A stretch of DNA of 64,000 nt from an uncultured Coriobacteriaceae bacterium (GTDB lineage Bacteria; Actinomycetota; Coriobacteriia; Coriobacteriales; Atopobiaceae), in NCBI GenBank assembly GCA_902777325.1, contig CACYTH010000004.1, positions 1 through 64,000 of the forward strand, read 5' to 3'. Below, piece after piece: positions 17,770-27,090 of this stretch. Under the pieces are notes generated by a model that saw nothing but the letters and a program-made list of their open reading frames with translations, was not told where the DNA came from and did not search any database. Both the position numbers and the translations under genes were made by a program. The number at the start of each line of letters is the position of its first letter. The stretch's first letter is position 1.

Positions 17770-18561
17770 CTAGAACAGGGAGGGCGTCTCGACAAAGTTG
17801 CCACAGAACGATACGCGGTGAAGTGGCGTCAGGCCCTTCTCGCGAATGGCCTGTATGTGCTCCTTGGAGCCGTAGCCCTTGCAGGCATCCCAATGGTAAT
17901 CCGGATACTCCCGAGCATAGGAGACCATCATTGCGTCTCGTGTCACCTTGGCAACGATTGATGCCGCGGCAATGCAGGCGATGCGCGCATCGCCCTTGAC
18001 AAGCGTCTTCTCACGAGGATGCACGTGCACGGGGTTGCCGTCGATGAGGACGGCATCGGGATCGATGCCCGCGTTCTCTATGGCCTGCGCCATTCCCATG
18101 CGTACGGCGACGCCCATGCCAACCGCGTCGATGGATGCGGGTTCTATGTGTGCGATACCAATGGCGAGGGCGTTGTCGGCAATCTGCATGGCAAGCTCCT
18201 CGCGTTTGGTGGGAGTCAGCTGCTTGGAGTCGTTGAGGCCCCAGATGATTGGCTCGTCCGGCAATGCCACCGCACAGACCGTGAGGGGTCCTGCAATGGC
18301 ACCACGGCCCACCTCGTCGACTCCGAGAGCCAGGCCGTTACCCGAAAGCTCACCCTGAAGCGCATACATGGCCTCTACGCGGTCGCGCTCTGCCCGCTCG
18401 CGCTCGTGGCGGCGCATGAGGGTTGCAAGGGCCTTCTGGACCTGCGCGCGGCTATCGTCGTGATAGCGCTCTACAAGCTCGGGAACATCCTCGTACGAAG
18501 CGTCATGGAAAAGCGCGACGACTTCCTTTGCCGGCGCTGGTCTAGGCGTGTCTCTGCTCAT
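17770..18561 (-). CDS. rnhB: Ribonuclease HII
   Basis: RNase HII nicks at ribonucleotides in DNA and degrades RNA-DNA hybrids. The 263 residues contain the catalytic DEDD core starting at GVDEVGRGAIAGPL (Asp-Glu), with GLNDSKQLTPTKRE, LIDGNPV and the C-terminal ASIVAKVTRDAMM helix. About 70 extra N-terminal residues form charged helices, as in the Bacillus-type enzyme, where the extension aids substrate binding. ATG 18561 has AAGG eight bases upstream. It lies downstream of the rplS terminator. Confidence 0.95.
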   Translation of the reverse strand: MSRDTPRPAPAKEVVALFHDASYEDVPELVERYHDDSRAQVQKALATLMRRHERERAERDRVEAMYALQGELSGNGLALGVDEVGRGAIAGPLTVCAVALPDEPIIWGLNDSKQLTPTKREELAMQIADNALAIGIAHIEPASIDAVGMGVAVRMGMAQAIENAGIDPDAVLIDGNPVHVHPREKTLVKGDARIACIAAASIVAKVTRDAMMVSYAREYPDYHWDACKGYGSKEHIQAIREKGLTPLHRVSFCGNFVETPSLF

Positions 18562-18587
18562 GGCTTGGCCCTTCACGTACCGATAAG

Positions 18588-18611
18588 AAGAGGGCCTCCC
18601 GAAGGAGGCCC
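18588..18611 (-). terminator. Terminator after rplS
   Basis: The minus-strand stem GGGCCTCC/GGAGGCCC is closed by a UUCG tetraloop (18592-18599 with 18604-18611) and followed by UCUUCUUAU. It lies just past the rplS stop and upstream of rnhB. Confidence 0.9.
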
Positions 18612-18623
18612 TTGCGAAGGCAC

Positions 18624-18968
18624 TTAGATGCGCTTCTCGCGGATGCGAGCGGCCTTGCCGATACGATCGCGCAGGTAGTAGAGCTTGGCGCGATGCACGT
18701 CGCCGTGACGGACGACCTCAAGCTTGGCGATCTTGGGGCTGTGCAGGGGGAAGGTACGCTCGACGCCGACGCCGAAGGAGATCTTGCGAACGGTGAAGGT
18801 CTCACGAGAGCTGCCACCGCTCATGCGGATGACGTCGCCCTGGAAGACCTGCTCGCGCTCACGATCGCCCTCCTTGATGCGATAGTGAACCTTGACGTTG
18901 TCGCCGACGATAACCTGCGGGATGTCCTCACGCAGATCCTGACGCTCGATGGCGCGGATGTAGTCCAT
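18624..18968 (-). CDS. rplS: 50S ribosomal protein L19
   Basis: L19 sits at the 30S-50S interface. The 114-residue protein shows the expected pattern: an N-terminal helix ([20 protein letters not shown]), [41 protein letters not shown] and the basic C-terminus [18 protein letters not shown]. The start at 18968 follows GAGGA closely. The gene has its own promoter and a strong terminator and so is probably monocistronic. Confidence 0.98.
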   Translation of the reverse strand: MDYIRAIERQDLREDIPQVIVGDNVKVHYRIKEGDREREQVFQGDVIRMSGGSSRETFTVRKISFGVGVERTFPLHSPKIAKLEVVRHGDVHRAKLYYLRDRIGKAARIREKRI

Positions 18969-19035
18969 AATGTCCTCGTCTTCTCTAGAGGTGCCGCCAC
19001 ACGTGAGCGACACATAGGTTTACACACAAGCCGTA

Positions 19036-19064
19036 ATGATAGCCAATTGCAGGCGATGACACAA
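19036..19064 (-). promoter_or_regulatory. rplS promoter
   Basis: On the minus strand the -35 is TTGTGT (19059-19064), the spacer is 17 bp and the -10 is TATCAT (19036-19041). It lies about 70 bp upstream of the rplS start. Confidence 0.6.
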
Positions 19065-19148
19065 GGAGTACCTGTCCCGCGACATGCAATTCGAGCCCCT
19101 TTGAAGGCGTTCTCTCCACAGGGGGCACACATGTGCCATGGTTCAAGG

Positions 19149-20198
19149 CTATCTCCTGCGCATGCCCCAAACGCGTGGGACAAAGATGTCCTCGTACAGG
19201 CGGATGGCATAGCGGTCGGTCATCGTTGAGATGTAGTCTGCCACCTGTACGTCCGGTGCGTCCTGATGGCGCCTGAACTCCAGCGGCACCTCGTCCATGT
19301 GGTCGATGAAGTGCGCAAACAGGCTTTGTACGACACGCTCCGACTTGCCTTCCTCGCTCTTTGCGTCCCCGCTCAGGTAGAGGTTCTCGTATAGGAATCC
19401 CCTGAGCTCACTGAAGGCACCCCAGACCTCATCCGACATCCCGATATCGCCCTCTTGAACGCTCGTGCGCACCACGTCATGGATCATGGTCTGTATGCGC
19501 TGTGATGAGCTGTGGCCCAATACCTCGCGCGCCGCAGTCGGCAGGTCGCACTCGGAGAGCAGGCCCGCCCGCTCGGCATCGTCGATGTCGTGGCAGACGT
19601 AGGCGATGCGATCCGCCCTTGCCACAACTCGTCCCTCGAGGGTGATGGCCCTCACCGGTCCGGTGTGGCATACGATGCCATCAAGTACCTCGAGCGTAAG
19701 GTTGAGTCCCTTGCCCTCGCGTTCGAGCAGCCGCACGACGCGCACGCTCTGCTCGTTGTGACGGAAGAGCGCCTGCCCCTCATCGCTGGCGGGATCGATG
19801 CCGCGATACCGTGCACGCGCCACGCGGAGCGCACGCTCGCCGGCATGGCCAAAGGGAGTGTGCCCCAGGTCATGCCCCAGTGCGATGGCCTCGGTGAGAT
19901 CGACGTTGAGCCCAAGGGAGCGTGATATCGCGCATGACACCTGTGCCACCTCGAGCGTATGGGTCAGCCTCGTGCGGTAATGGTCGCCCTCAGGAGCAAG
20001 AAACACCTGCGTCTTGTTTGCGAGGCGCCTGAAGCTCTTGGAGTGAAGAAGCCGGTCTCTGTCCTGCTGGAAGCAGGTGCGCAGGGGGTCCGGATCTTCT
20101 GGATGCTCGCGCCCGAGCGTCTTGTCGGAGAACGTGGCCTCCAGGCTCAGCAGCTCGTGCTCCCGTGCTTCCCTCATCTCGCGTGTGATGGCACGCAT
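19149..20198 (-). CDS. dgt: Deoxyguanosinetriphosphate triphosphohydrolase-like HD protein
   Basis: This HD-domain dNTPase hydrolyses dGTP or other dNTPs to deoxynucleoside and triphosphate. The 349 residues include FQQDRDRLLHSKSFRRLANK, the metal-binding HTLEV and GHDLGHTPFGHAGE (the H...HD residues), FRHNEQSVRVV, and ADRIAYVCHDIDD. The ATG at 20198 has GGGAG five bases upstream. In many genomes it precedes dnaG; here it lies between rplS and ppdK and is preceded by the ppdK terminator. Confidence 0.92.
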   Translation of the reverse strand: MRAITREMREAREHELLSLEATFSDKTLGREHPEDPDPLRTCFQQDRDRLLHSKSFRRLANKTQVFLAPEGDHYRTRLTHTLEVAQVSCAISRSLGLNVDLTEAIALGHDLGHTPFGHAGERALRVARARYRGIDPASDEGQALFRHNEQSVRVVRLLEREGKGLNLTLEVLDGIVCHTGPVRAITLEGRVVARADRIAYVCHDIDDAERAGLLSECDLPTAAREVLGHSSSQRIQTMIHDVVRTSVQEGDIGMSDEVWGAFSELRGFLYENLYLSGDAKSEEGKSERVVQSLFAHFIDHMDEVPLEFRRHQDAPDVQVADYISTMTDRYAIRLYEDIFVPRVWGMRRR

Positions 20199-20230
20199 CT
20201 TCTCTCCCTCATGTGAATGGTGCCCAAATA

Positions 20231-20264
20231 GCAAAGCGGGGGAAGGCTTGTGCCCTCCCCCGCT
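20231..20264 (-). terminator. Terminator after ppdK
   Basis: A 12-bp stem AGCGGGGGAGGG/CCTTCCCCCGCT with one mismatch (20235-20246 with 20253-20264) lies 30 bases past the ppdK stop. The minus strand continues UUUGCUAUUU. Confidence 0.8.
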
Positions 20265-20296
20265 TCTGTCAGCTAACGGAAGTCGTCAGGTTTGAC

Positions 20297-23131
20297 TTAG
20301 ACGCGCGGAGGAAGAGTCTCGGCGCCACCGTTAGAGGTGATCTTGGCCTGGGCAGCCGCGAGGCGGGCGATGGGCACGCGGAACGGCGAGCAGGAGACGT
20401 AGTCAAGGCCGAGATCGTAGTACTTCTGGATGGAGTCGGGGTCGCCGCCGGTCTCGCCGCAGACACCGCAGACGATGCCGGGGTTGGTGGCATGGCCGCC
20501 CTCGACGCCCATCTGGACCAGGCGAGCCACGCCGCGGTCGAGCGTGGCGAACGGGTTGGTCTTGATGAGCTTCTCGTTCATGTAGGTGTCGAGGAACGAG
20601 GACTCAACGTCGTCACGGGAGAAGCCGAGGCAGGTCTGCGTGAGGTCGTTGGTGCCGAAGGAGTAGAAGTCGGCGTACTTGGCGATGTGGTCGGCGGTGA
20701 TGGCAGCGCGCGGCAGCTCGATCATGGTGCCGATGGGGATCTCCAGCTTGACGCCGTACTCCTCCTCGACTGCCTTGATGTCGTCCTCGCACATCCAGCG
20801 GAGGTGCTTGAGCTCCTCGGAGAAGGCCACGAGCGGGATCATGATCTCGGGCTTGGCGTCAACGCCCTCCTTGATGAGCTCGGCAGCGGCGCTCGCGATG
20901 GCGCGGAACTGCATGTGGTTGAGCTCGGGATACAGGAAGCCCAGGCGGCAGCCACGGGTGCCGAGCATGGGGTTGGCCTCCTGGAAGGAGTCCAGCTGCT
21001 TGAGCAGAGCGCTCTTGACGGCGATGGCCTTCTCGAGCTCCTCATTGAGGGCGAGCAGGGTCTCGTCGGTGGTAGCGGCGGCCTCAACGGCCTTGCTGGC
21101 AGACTCGAGCTTGGCAATCTCGACCTCGAGCTCGCGCGGGTTGTCGAGGAACTCGTGCAGAGGAGGATCGAGCAGGCGGACGATCACGGGCAGGCCCTCC
21201 ATGGCCTTGAACATGCCAAGGAAGTCACCCTTCTGGGCCTCGCCGAGCTTGGCGAGGGCGTCGGCCTTGACGGCGGGATCGTCAGCGAGGATGAAGTTCT
21301 GGATGAGGTACTTGCGCTCGCCGAGGAACATGTGCTCGGTACGGCACAGGCCGATGCCCACAGCACCGTTCTCGCGGGACAGCTGAGCGTCGTCGGGGTT
21401 GTCGGCGTTGGCGCGGACACCCATGACGCGACCACGGTTCTCGTCGAAGCGGATCTCGTCGGCCCAGTCGAGGATGGTCTGGAGGTCGCCGCCGAGCTCA
21501 GGACGGACAAGCTTGGCCTCGCCCATGTAGACGGCACCAGTGGAGCCGTCGATGGAGATGACGTCGCCCTCGTGCAGGACGATGTCGGTGCCGGCGATGG
21601 CGCAGGTCTTGTTGGGGGCGTCGATCTGCAGGGCCTCGGCGCCGCAGACGCAGGGCTCGCCCATGCCGCGGGCGATAACGGCGGCGTGAGAGGTCTTGCC
21701 ACCGTGGGAGGTCAGGATGCCGTCAGCGGCGTCCATGCCGGGCAGGTCGTCGGGAGTGGTCTCCCAGCGGACCAGGATGCAGGGCTTGCCGGCCTCGGCG
21801 TAGGCAACGGCGTCCTCAGAGGAGAACACGACGGCGCCCACGGCCGCACCAGGAGAGGCGTTGAGGCCCTTGGCGATGGTCTCGCGACCCTTGATGTCGG
21901 CGGCATCGAACTGCGGGTGCAGGAGCTGGTCGAGCTGCTCGGGAGCGACGCGCATGACGGCCTGCTCCTTGGTGATGCGACCCTCCTCGTACATCTGGAT
22001 GGCGACCTTGAGGGCGGACAGGGCGGTGCGCTTGCCCACGCGGGTCTGCAGCATGTAGAGCTTGCCCTGCTCGATGGTGAACTCGAGGTCCATCATGTCG
22101 GCATAGTGGTCCTCGAGGATCTCGAAGACGTGGAAGAGCTGCTTGCCAGCCTCCTCCAGGCCGGGGACGTTGGGCAGGTCGGAGATCGGCTCGGTGTTAC
22201 GGATGCCGGCGACGACGTCCTCGCCCTGGGCGTTGACCAGGAAGTCACCGTAGCGCTCGTTGGTGCCGTCAGCGGGGTTGCGGGTGAAGGCGACGCCGGT
22301 GGCGGAGGTGTTGCCCTTGTTGCCGAAGGCCATCACCTGGACGTTGACAGCGGTGCCCAGGTTGTCGTCGATCTTGTTCTGCTTGCGGTACAGGATGGCG
22401 CGCTCGGTGTTCCAGGAGCCGAAGACGGCCTGCTCGGCGAGACGCAGCTGCAGGATCGGGTCGTGCGGGAAGACGGCCTTGCCGTCAACGTCGACCTCGG
22501 GGTACTCGGCAACGTCAACGTTGTCGGAGAAGATCTGCTTGAAGGTCTCGACGAGGTCCTTGAGGTCGTCAGCGTCGAGCTCGGTGTCGAGCTTGACACC
22601 CTTCTCGGCCTTCTTGGCGGTGATGGCATCCTCGAAGAGCTGGCCAGAGACGCCCATAACGACGCTCGAGAACATCTGCACGAAGCGGCGGTAGGAGTCA
22701 TAGGCGAAGCGGGGGTTGTCGGTCTGCTTGATGAGGCCCTGGACGGAGTCATCGTTGAGGCCGAGGTTAAGGACGGTGTCCATCATGCCAGGCATGGAGA
22801 ACGGAGCGCCGGAACGCACGGAGACCAGCAGCGGGTCCTCGTTGTCGCCGAGCTTCTTGCCCATGCGGGCCTCGAGGTCCTTGCGGTACTCGTCGATCTC
22901 GTCCAGAACGCCCTCAGGCCAAACGTTGCCGGCGTTGGAGTACTCGACGCACGTCTGGCAGGTGATGGTGAAGCCGGACGGAACGGGAAGGCCCAGAGCG
23001 GCCATCTCGGCGAGGTTGGCACCCTTGCCGCCCGTGATCCACTTAGCCTCGTCGACCGTGGCGCCAGCAACCTCGGAGACGTTGTTGCCCTCGGTGTCGA
23101 ATCCGAAGCGATATACATGCTTTTCGGCCAT
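20297..23131 (-). CDS. ppdK: Pyruvate, phosphate dikinase
   Basis: PPDK interconverts pyruvate, ATP and Pi with PEP, AMP and PPi. In fermentative bacteria it can serve glycolysis or gluconeogenesis. The 944-residue protein has the N-terminal ATP-grasp domain (GGKGANLAEMAALGLPVPSG; SVRSGAPFSMPGMMDTVLN), the phosphohistidine domain with SHGGKTSHAAVIARGMG, and a TIM-barrel PEP/pyruvate domain with VCGVCGETGGDP. His482 carries phosphate, Thr480 is the known regulatory site in this family, and Cys891 is the usual acid. ATG 23131 follows AGGAG by seven bases. A PPDK-regulator-like gene lies 200 bp upstream. Confidence 0.97.
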   Translation of the reverse strand: MAEKHVYRFGFDTEGNNVSEVAGATVDEAKWITGGKGANLAEMAALGLPVPSGFTITCQTCVEYSNAGNVWPEGVLDEIDEYRKDLEARMGKKLGDNEDPLLVSVRSGAPFSMPGMMDTVLNLGLNDDSVQGLIKQTDNPRFAYDSYRRFVQMFSSVVMGVSGQLFEDAITAKKAEKGVKLDTELDADDLKDLVETFKQIFSDNVDVAEYPEVDVDGKAVFPHDPILQLRLAEQAVFGSWNTERAILYRKQNKIDDNLGTAVNVQVMAFGNKGNTSATGVAFTRNPADGTNERYGDFLVNAQGEDVVAGIRNTEPISDLPNVPGLEEAGKQLFHVFEILEDHYADMMDLEFTIEQGKLYMLQTRVGKRTALSALKVAIQMYEEGRITKEQAVMRVAPEQLDQLLHPQFDAADIKGRETIAKGLNASPGAAVGAVVFSSEDAVAYAEAGKPCILVRWETTPDDLPGMDAADGILTSHGGKTSHAAVIARGMGEPCVCGAEALQIDAPNKTCAIAGTDIVLHEGDVISIDGSTGAVYMGEAKLVRPELGGDLQTILDWADEIRFDENRGRVMGVRANADNPDDAQLSRENGAVGIGLCRTEHMFLGERKYLIQNFILADDPAVKADALAKLGEAQKGDFLGMFKAMEGLPVIVRLLDPPLHEFLDNPRELEVEIAKLESASKAVEAAATTDETLLALNEELEKAIAVKSALLKQLDSFQEANPMLGTRGCRLGFLYPELNHMQFRAIASAAAELIKEGVDAKPEIMIPLVAFSEELKHLRWMCEDDIKAVEEEYGVKLEIPIGTMIELPRAAITADHIAKYADFYSFGTNDLTQTCLGFSRDDVESSFLDTYMNEKLIKTNPFATLDRGVARLVQMGVEGGHATNPGIVCGVCGETGGDPDSIQKYYDLGLDYVSCSPFRVPIARLAAAQAKITSNGGAETLPPRV

Positions 23132-23242
23132 ACTCACACTCCTGATCTGGTCCGTGGTGCCACCCCATGTGGCACCTCATTTACAAGAGCACCCGCCACA
23201 AGGCTTTGGGCCCTATGGCGAGCTCTCTCACTAACCTAAGTT

Positions 23243-23271
23243 ATTGTATCCGCATATCCCTACCATCGTAA
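23243..23271 (-). promoter_or_regulatory. Candidate ppdK promoter
   Basis: On the minus strand the -10 is TACAAT (23243-23248). A weak -35 (TTACGA, 23266-23271) lies 17 bp upstream. A start point near 23236 would give a ~105-nt leader before ppdK. Confidence 0.45.
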
Positions 23272-23330
23272 AGATGTCGCAAGACACATGAAATCATCGT
23301 CCTCCACCATACATGAGGGTGGCGGCGTGA

Positions 23331-23729
23331 TTACACGTTCTGGATCTCGATCTTGGTACGGTGCCCAGCCTTGTTGACCGGCTCCTCGCCCGTGAGGGTG
23401 GAGATGATGGTGACGGCCGGACCGAGGAGGTCGATCGAGGGGATGCCGCGCTTGTCGAGCTCGCGACGGATGTCACGGCGCAGGTTGCGGTCGACGACGG
23501 TGTGGAAAACAGCCAGGGGAACATCCGGATCCACGTTCTCGTCAAGGTAGTTCTTGACGGTGTCGACGGAACGGACCTCGCCCAGACGCTTGATGATCAC
23601 GATGTCGTCGGTGAACTGCGATGCCGCAGCAGAGACGACGCCCGTCGCGGTCTCGCCGCGTGCGTCAGAGATGACAAATACGATGGGTGTGGCCGTTGCG
23701 GTCTCGAAGAGGACGTCTGCGTCTGCCAT
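23331..23729 (-). CDS. Half-length PPDK regulatory protein-like (N-terminal DUF299 region only)
   Basis: The 132 residues resemble the N-terminal half of the kinase/pyrophosphorylase family (PDRP/PSRP), which adds and removes phosphate on the PPDK regulatory Thr. Visible segments are PIVFVISDARGETATGVV near the start, QFTDDIVIIKRLGEVRSVD, VFHTVVDRNLRRDIRREL, and GIPSIDLLGPAVTIISTLTG. Family members are ~270 residues, and the second half holds the P-loop and catalytic residues. Here the frame stops right after TKIEIQNV, and no P-loop is found in the ~200 bp before ppdK. GGAGG precedes the ATG. It may be a stand-alone sensory or inhibitory domain, or a reduced regulator. Confidence 0.75.
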   Translation of the reverse strand: MADADVLFETATATPIVFVISDARGETATGVVSAAASQFTDDIVIIKRLGEVRSVDTVKNYLDENVDPDVPLAVFHTVVDRNLRRDIRRELDKRGIPSIDLLGPAVTIISTLTGEEPVNKAGHRTKIEIQNV

Positions 23730-23982
23730 ATGTGCCTCCCAGCCTGAAGGGCATCCTGCCCCACATCACAGAGCCCCATAGGGACTCCCCTGCCTTACCA
23801 GTCTTGTGCATGCCCATGATGACGGGCAGTCTTGCACTCATGTAACAGTGTCATGGACGCAGCTGCAAGAGTCACGCAAAAAGCCGTCGATTGGCTTCGT
23901 TGCATCGGCGAGAGCACATATTCGTTTTTGGGTGACACAAAATGTGAGGTGATTTGAACTGCAATACTTGGGATTGGCACAA
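23730..23982. other. Intergenic region between glyS and the PPDK-regulator gene
   Basis: These 250 bp hold no gene. On the minus strand the region must include the promoter of the regulator gene. A weak TTGCAG-17-TTACAT pair is present. No riboswitch or small ORF with a good ribosome-binding site is seen. Confidence 0.4.
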
Positions 23983-24020
23983 GATGGGGGCGCCGCGACT
24001 CGTGTCGCGGCGCCCCCATC
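23983..24020 (-). terminator. 17-bp perfect hairpin after glyS
   Basis: A 17-bp perfect inverted repeat (23983-23999 with 24004-24020, arm GATGGGGGCGCCGCGAC) with a 4-nt loop lies 25 bases past the glyS stop. No U-tract follows on the minus strand, so termination may need Rho, or the hairpin may protect the 3-prime end. Confidence 0.65.
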
Positions 24021-24044
24021 ACTCTAGAGCTTGTGGCATTGTGC

Positions 24045-26141
24045 CTACTTGCGCTTTGCGAGAGCGCCGATGTTGGCAACGTCCTTGAAGGCCGCCTCAA
24101 AGCGGTTGAGAAGGCGCAGGCGGTTCTCGCGCACTGCCTTGTCCTCGTCCATCACGAGTACGTCGTCGAAGAAGCGGTCGATCGGCTCACGCAGGCGGGC
24201 AAGTGCGGCGATGGCGTCGTCGAGTCCGCCGGCGATGATGGCGTCCTGCACCTGTGCGGAGCCCCGGTCGACGGCCTCGAGCAGGGACTGCTCGGCCTCG
24301 CCCAGAAGCGTCTCGTCGACATCGATGCCCAGCGTCGCGTCTGCCAGATGGCTTGCGCGGGCGTAGGCGGTTGCGAGGTCGTCGAAGACCTCCTTGGACT
24401 CGCGGCGGGCGCGGTCGAGCGCCTGCACGCGGCCGAGGAAGGCAACGGGGTCGCAGATGCCGGTGTCGGACACAGCCTGGATGGTGTCGGGGTCGGCGCC
24501 CTCGTCACGCGCGATGGCAGCCAGACGGCCTGCAAAGTAGCCGCGTACCTTGCCAGCGACGTCCTGCAGGTCAAACTCGATTCCCTGCTCCGCGTAGCTT
24601 GCGAGAGCAACGTCGATCAGCGGCTCGAGGGACACGCTAGGCAGCTCGCGCAGCATGGCGATGACGCCGATGGTGCTGCGACGAACCGCAAACGGGTCCG
24701 CAGAGCCCGTAGGAGGCTCGTTGATGGCAAACATGCCGCAGATCGTATCGAGCTTGTCGGCAATGGCAACGGCCTTGCCCGCAACGGAAGACGGAGTCTC
24801 GTCACCAGCGAAGCGCGGGCGGTAGTGCTGCGAGACGGCCTTGGAGACCACATCGTTCTCGCCCTGGGCGGCTGCATAGTAGCCACCCATCACGCCCTGC
24901 TGGCTGGTGAACTCGACCACTGCCTGACTCACGAGGTCGGCCTTGGCGAGATGTGCGGCACGTGCGGCGTCAATGGCCACCTGCTCGTCCTTGCTCGCGT
25001 TCTCTGCGGTTGCGCGGGCGAGCGTCTCCATGCGCTCGGACTTCTGCAGGACCGTGCCGAGACGCTTCTGGAACACGACCTGGCCAAGGCGCTCGCGGAA
25101 GCCGTCGAGCCCCACCTTGAGGTCCTCGTCATAGAAGAACTTTGCGTCATCAAGACGCGGACGCACAACGCGCTCGTTGCCGGCACGAACCGTGTCGTTG
25201 ACCTTGGGGTCGGCGTTGCTCACGATAACGAACTCGCGGGTGAGCGAGCCATCGGCGGCGTAGATCGGGAAGTAGCGCTGGTGCTTGAGCATGGCCTCGA
25301 CGATGATCTCCTGCGGGACGGCGAGGAACTCCTCGTCAAAGGTGCCGACGACGACGGTCGGCCACTCGCAGAGGTTGACCACCTCGTCAAAGACGCCCTG
25401 AGGGGTGTCGACACGGGCGCCGCCGCGCTCGGCCTCGATCTGGGCGATGCCCTCGCGGATGACGGCGCTGCGCCTTGCCTCGCCCAGGACAAAGTTGTCC
25501 TCGAGCACCTGCTCGTAGTCGGCAGGCTCGGCAACCACGTGGTCACCCGGCGCGAGCACGCGATGGCCTCGCGTGGTGTTGCCGCTCACGACGTCGGCAT
25601 AGTGCACGTCGATGACCTCGTCGCCGAGAAGCGCGCAGATCCAGCGGATCGGCCGCACGAAGGTCTGGTGCTCGCTGCCCCAGCGCTGGCTGCGGTAGTT
25701 GGGCCACTTGATGTCCGCGATGGTGCGCTCGCAAAGGCTCGAGAGCAGAACGGTCGCCGCAACGCTCGGCACGGAACGCTCGGCAAACACGTACTCGTTG
25801 CCGTCGGGCGCCTCGCGTACCACAAGCTCCTCCGCGGCGATGCCGCACTTGCGCGCGAATCCCTGGGCGGCACGCGTGGGGTTGCCGTCGGCGTCAAAGG
25901 CAATGGCTGCCTTGGGGCCGCGCATGGTCTCGTGAATCTCGTCGGTTGCCGTGGCGCAGTCGTTGACGATGACCGCCAGGCGGCGAGGCGTGGAGAGCGT
26001 GCGTACGCCACCGTGCGCGAGGCCGGCCTCCCCAAGGCCCTTCTCGATCAGCTTGCCCAGCTGGTCCTGAGCCTTCATGAGCGGCGCGGAGGGCATCTCC
26101 TCGCAGCCTATCTCGAGCAGAAAGTCACGGGTGTCCGCCAT
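24045..26141 (-). CDS. glyS: Glycyl-tRNA synthetase beta subunit
   Basis: This is the beta chain of the bacterial alpha2-beta2 GlyRS, which binds tRNA-Gly. The 698 residues show the typical start (FLLEIGCEEMPSAPLMKAQDQL), TPRRLAVIV, the RGPKAAIAFDADGNPTRAAQGFARK segment, HQRYFPIY, an HD-like region (HLAKADLVSQAVVEFTSQQG) and the C-terminal anticodon-binding-like helix bundle with VMDEDKAVRENRLRLLN. Its ATG directly follows the glyQ stop. Confidence 0.97.
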   Translation of the reverse strand: MADTRDFLLEIGCEEMPSAPLMKAQDQLGKLIEKGLGEAGLAHGGVRTLSTPRRLAVIVNDCATATDEIHETMRGPKAAIAFDADGNPTRAAQGFARKCGIAAEELVVREAPDGNEYVFAERSVPSVAATVLLSSLCERTIADIKWPNYRSQRWGSEHQTFVRPIRWICALLGDEVIDVHYADVVSGNTTRGHRVLAPGDHVVAEPADYEQVLEDNFVLGEARRSAVIREGIAQIEAERGGARVDTPQGVFDEVVNLCEWPTVVVGTFDEEFLAVPQEIIVEAMLKHQRYFPIYAADGSLTREFVIVSNADPKVNDTVRAGNERVVRPRLDDAKFFYDEDLKVGLDGFRERLGQVVFQKRLGTVLQKSERMETLARATAENASKDEQVAIDAARAAHLAKADLVSQAVVEFTSQQGVMGGYYAAAQGENDVVSKAVSQHYRPRFAGDETPSSVAGKAVAIADKLDTICGMFAINEPPTGSADPFAVRRSTIGVIAMLRELPSVSLEPLIDVALASYAEQGIEFDLQDVAGKVRGYFAGRLAAIARDEGADPDTIQAVSDTGICDPVAFLGRVQALDRARRESKEVFDDLATAYARASHLADATLGIDVDETLLGEAEQSLLEAVDRGSAQVQDAIIAGGLDDAIAALARLREPIDRFFDDVLVMDEDKAVRENRLRLLNRFEAAFKDVANIGALAKRK

Positions 26142-27047
26142 TTAGGCCACCTCCTTCTTGGCTTCGGCATCCTTGGCCGCAACGAGCTCCAGGTATGCCT
26201 CGCAGCATGCCTTGGCGACGTCGCGCACGCGAAGGATGTAGTTTGCACGCTCGGTGGCGGAGATGGCGCCGCGAGCATCGAGGATGTTGAACGCATGGCT
26301 GCACTTCATGACGCAGTCGTAGGCCGGCAGAGGAAGCTTGGCCTCGAGGCAGGAGTGGCACTCGGCCTCGTACTCGTCAAACTTGCGACGCATCATGTCG
26401 ACGTCGGCAACCTCGAAGTTGTAGCAGGAGAACTCGTACTCGTTCTCGTGGAAGACGTCGCCGTAGGTCATGGGCGTGCCATCAGGCAGGTAGCTCCACA
26501 CGAGGTCGTAGACGGAGTCCACTCCCTGGATGTACATGGCGATGCGCTCGAGGCCGTAGGTGATCTCCACGGGCACCGGATCGACCTCGATGCCACCCAC
26601 CTGCTGGAAGTAGGTGTACTGGGTGACCTCCATGCCGTCCATCCAGACCTCCCATCCGAGGCCCCAGGCACCCAGCGTCGGGCTCTCCCAGTCGTCCTCG
26701 ACGAAGCGCACGTCATGCAGGGCCGGATCGAGGCCGATGGCCTTGAGCGAGCCGAGATAGAGGTCCTGGCTGTCGGCCGGGCACGGCTTGACGATCACCT
26801 GGAACTGATAGTAGTGCTGCATGCGGTTGGGGTTCTCGCCATATCGGCCGTCAGCGGGACGGCGGCAGGGCTGCGGATAGCAGGTGCGCCAGGCGGCAGG
26901 GCCGAGGCTGCGCAGCGTGGTTGCGGTGTGGAAGGTTCCCGCGCCAACCTCGGAGTCATAGGGCTGCATGACGGTGCAACCCTGTGCTGCCCAGTACTCG
27001 GTGAGCTTCAGGATCATGTCCTGAAAGGTAAGCGTCGTATCGCTCAT
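26142..27047 (-). CDS. glyQ: Glycyl-tRNA synthetase alpha subunit
   Basis: This class II catalytic chain of GlyRS activates glycine. The 301 residues contain [72 protein letters not shown] and the C-terminal [14 protein letters not shown]. The start at 27047 (MSDTTLT) matches homologues; an upstream in-frame start is unlikely. The pair glyQ-glyS is the tail of the rpsP operon, 43 bp after lepB, an uncommon placement that ties charging capacity to ribosome genes. Confidence 0.97.
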   Translation of the reverse strand: MSDTTLTFQDMILKLTEYWAAQGCTVMQPYDSEVGAGTFHTATTLRSLGPAAWRTCYPQPCRRPADGRYGENPNRMQHYYQFQVIVKPCPADSQDLYLGSLKAIGLDPALHDVRFVEDDWESPTLGAWGLGWEVWMDGMEVTQYTYFQQVGGIEVDPVPVEITYGLERIAMYIQGVDSVYDLVWSYLPDGTPMTYGDVFHENEYEFSCYNFEVADVDMMRRKFDEYEAECHSCLEAKLPLPAYDCVMKCSHAFNILDARGAISATERANYILRVRDVAKACCEAYLELVAAKDAEAKKEVA

Positions 27048-27090
27048 GTCCTTCTCTTTCCTTGCTCGTGGGCTTACAGATTTGCGCATG

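Noticed and set aside
20213..23239. 1008-residue open frame on plus, antisense to ppdK
   Set aside because: It mirrors ppdK, whose motifs are complete on minus. Long antisense frames arise from strong C/G third-position codon bias; the translation is Val/Ala/Leu/Asp-rich with no recognisable family.
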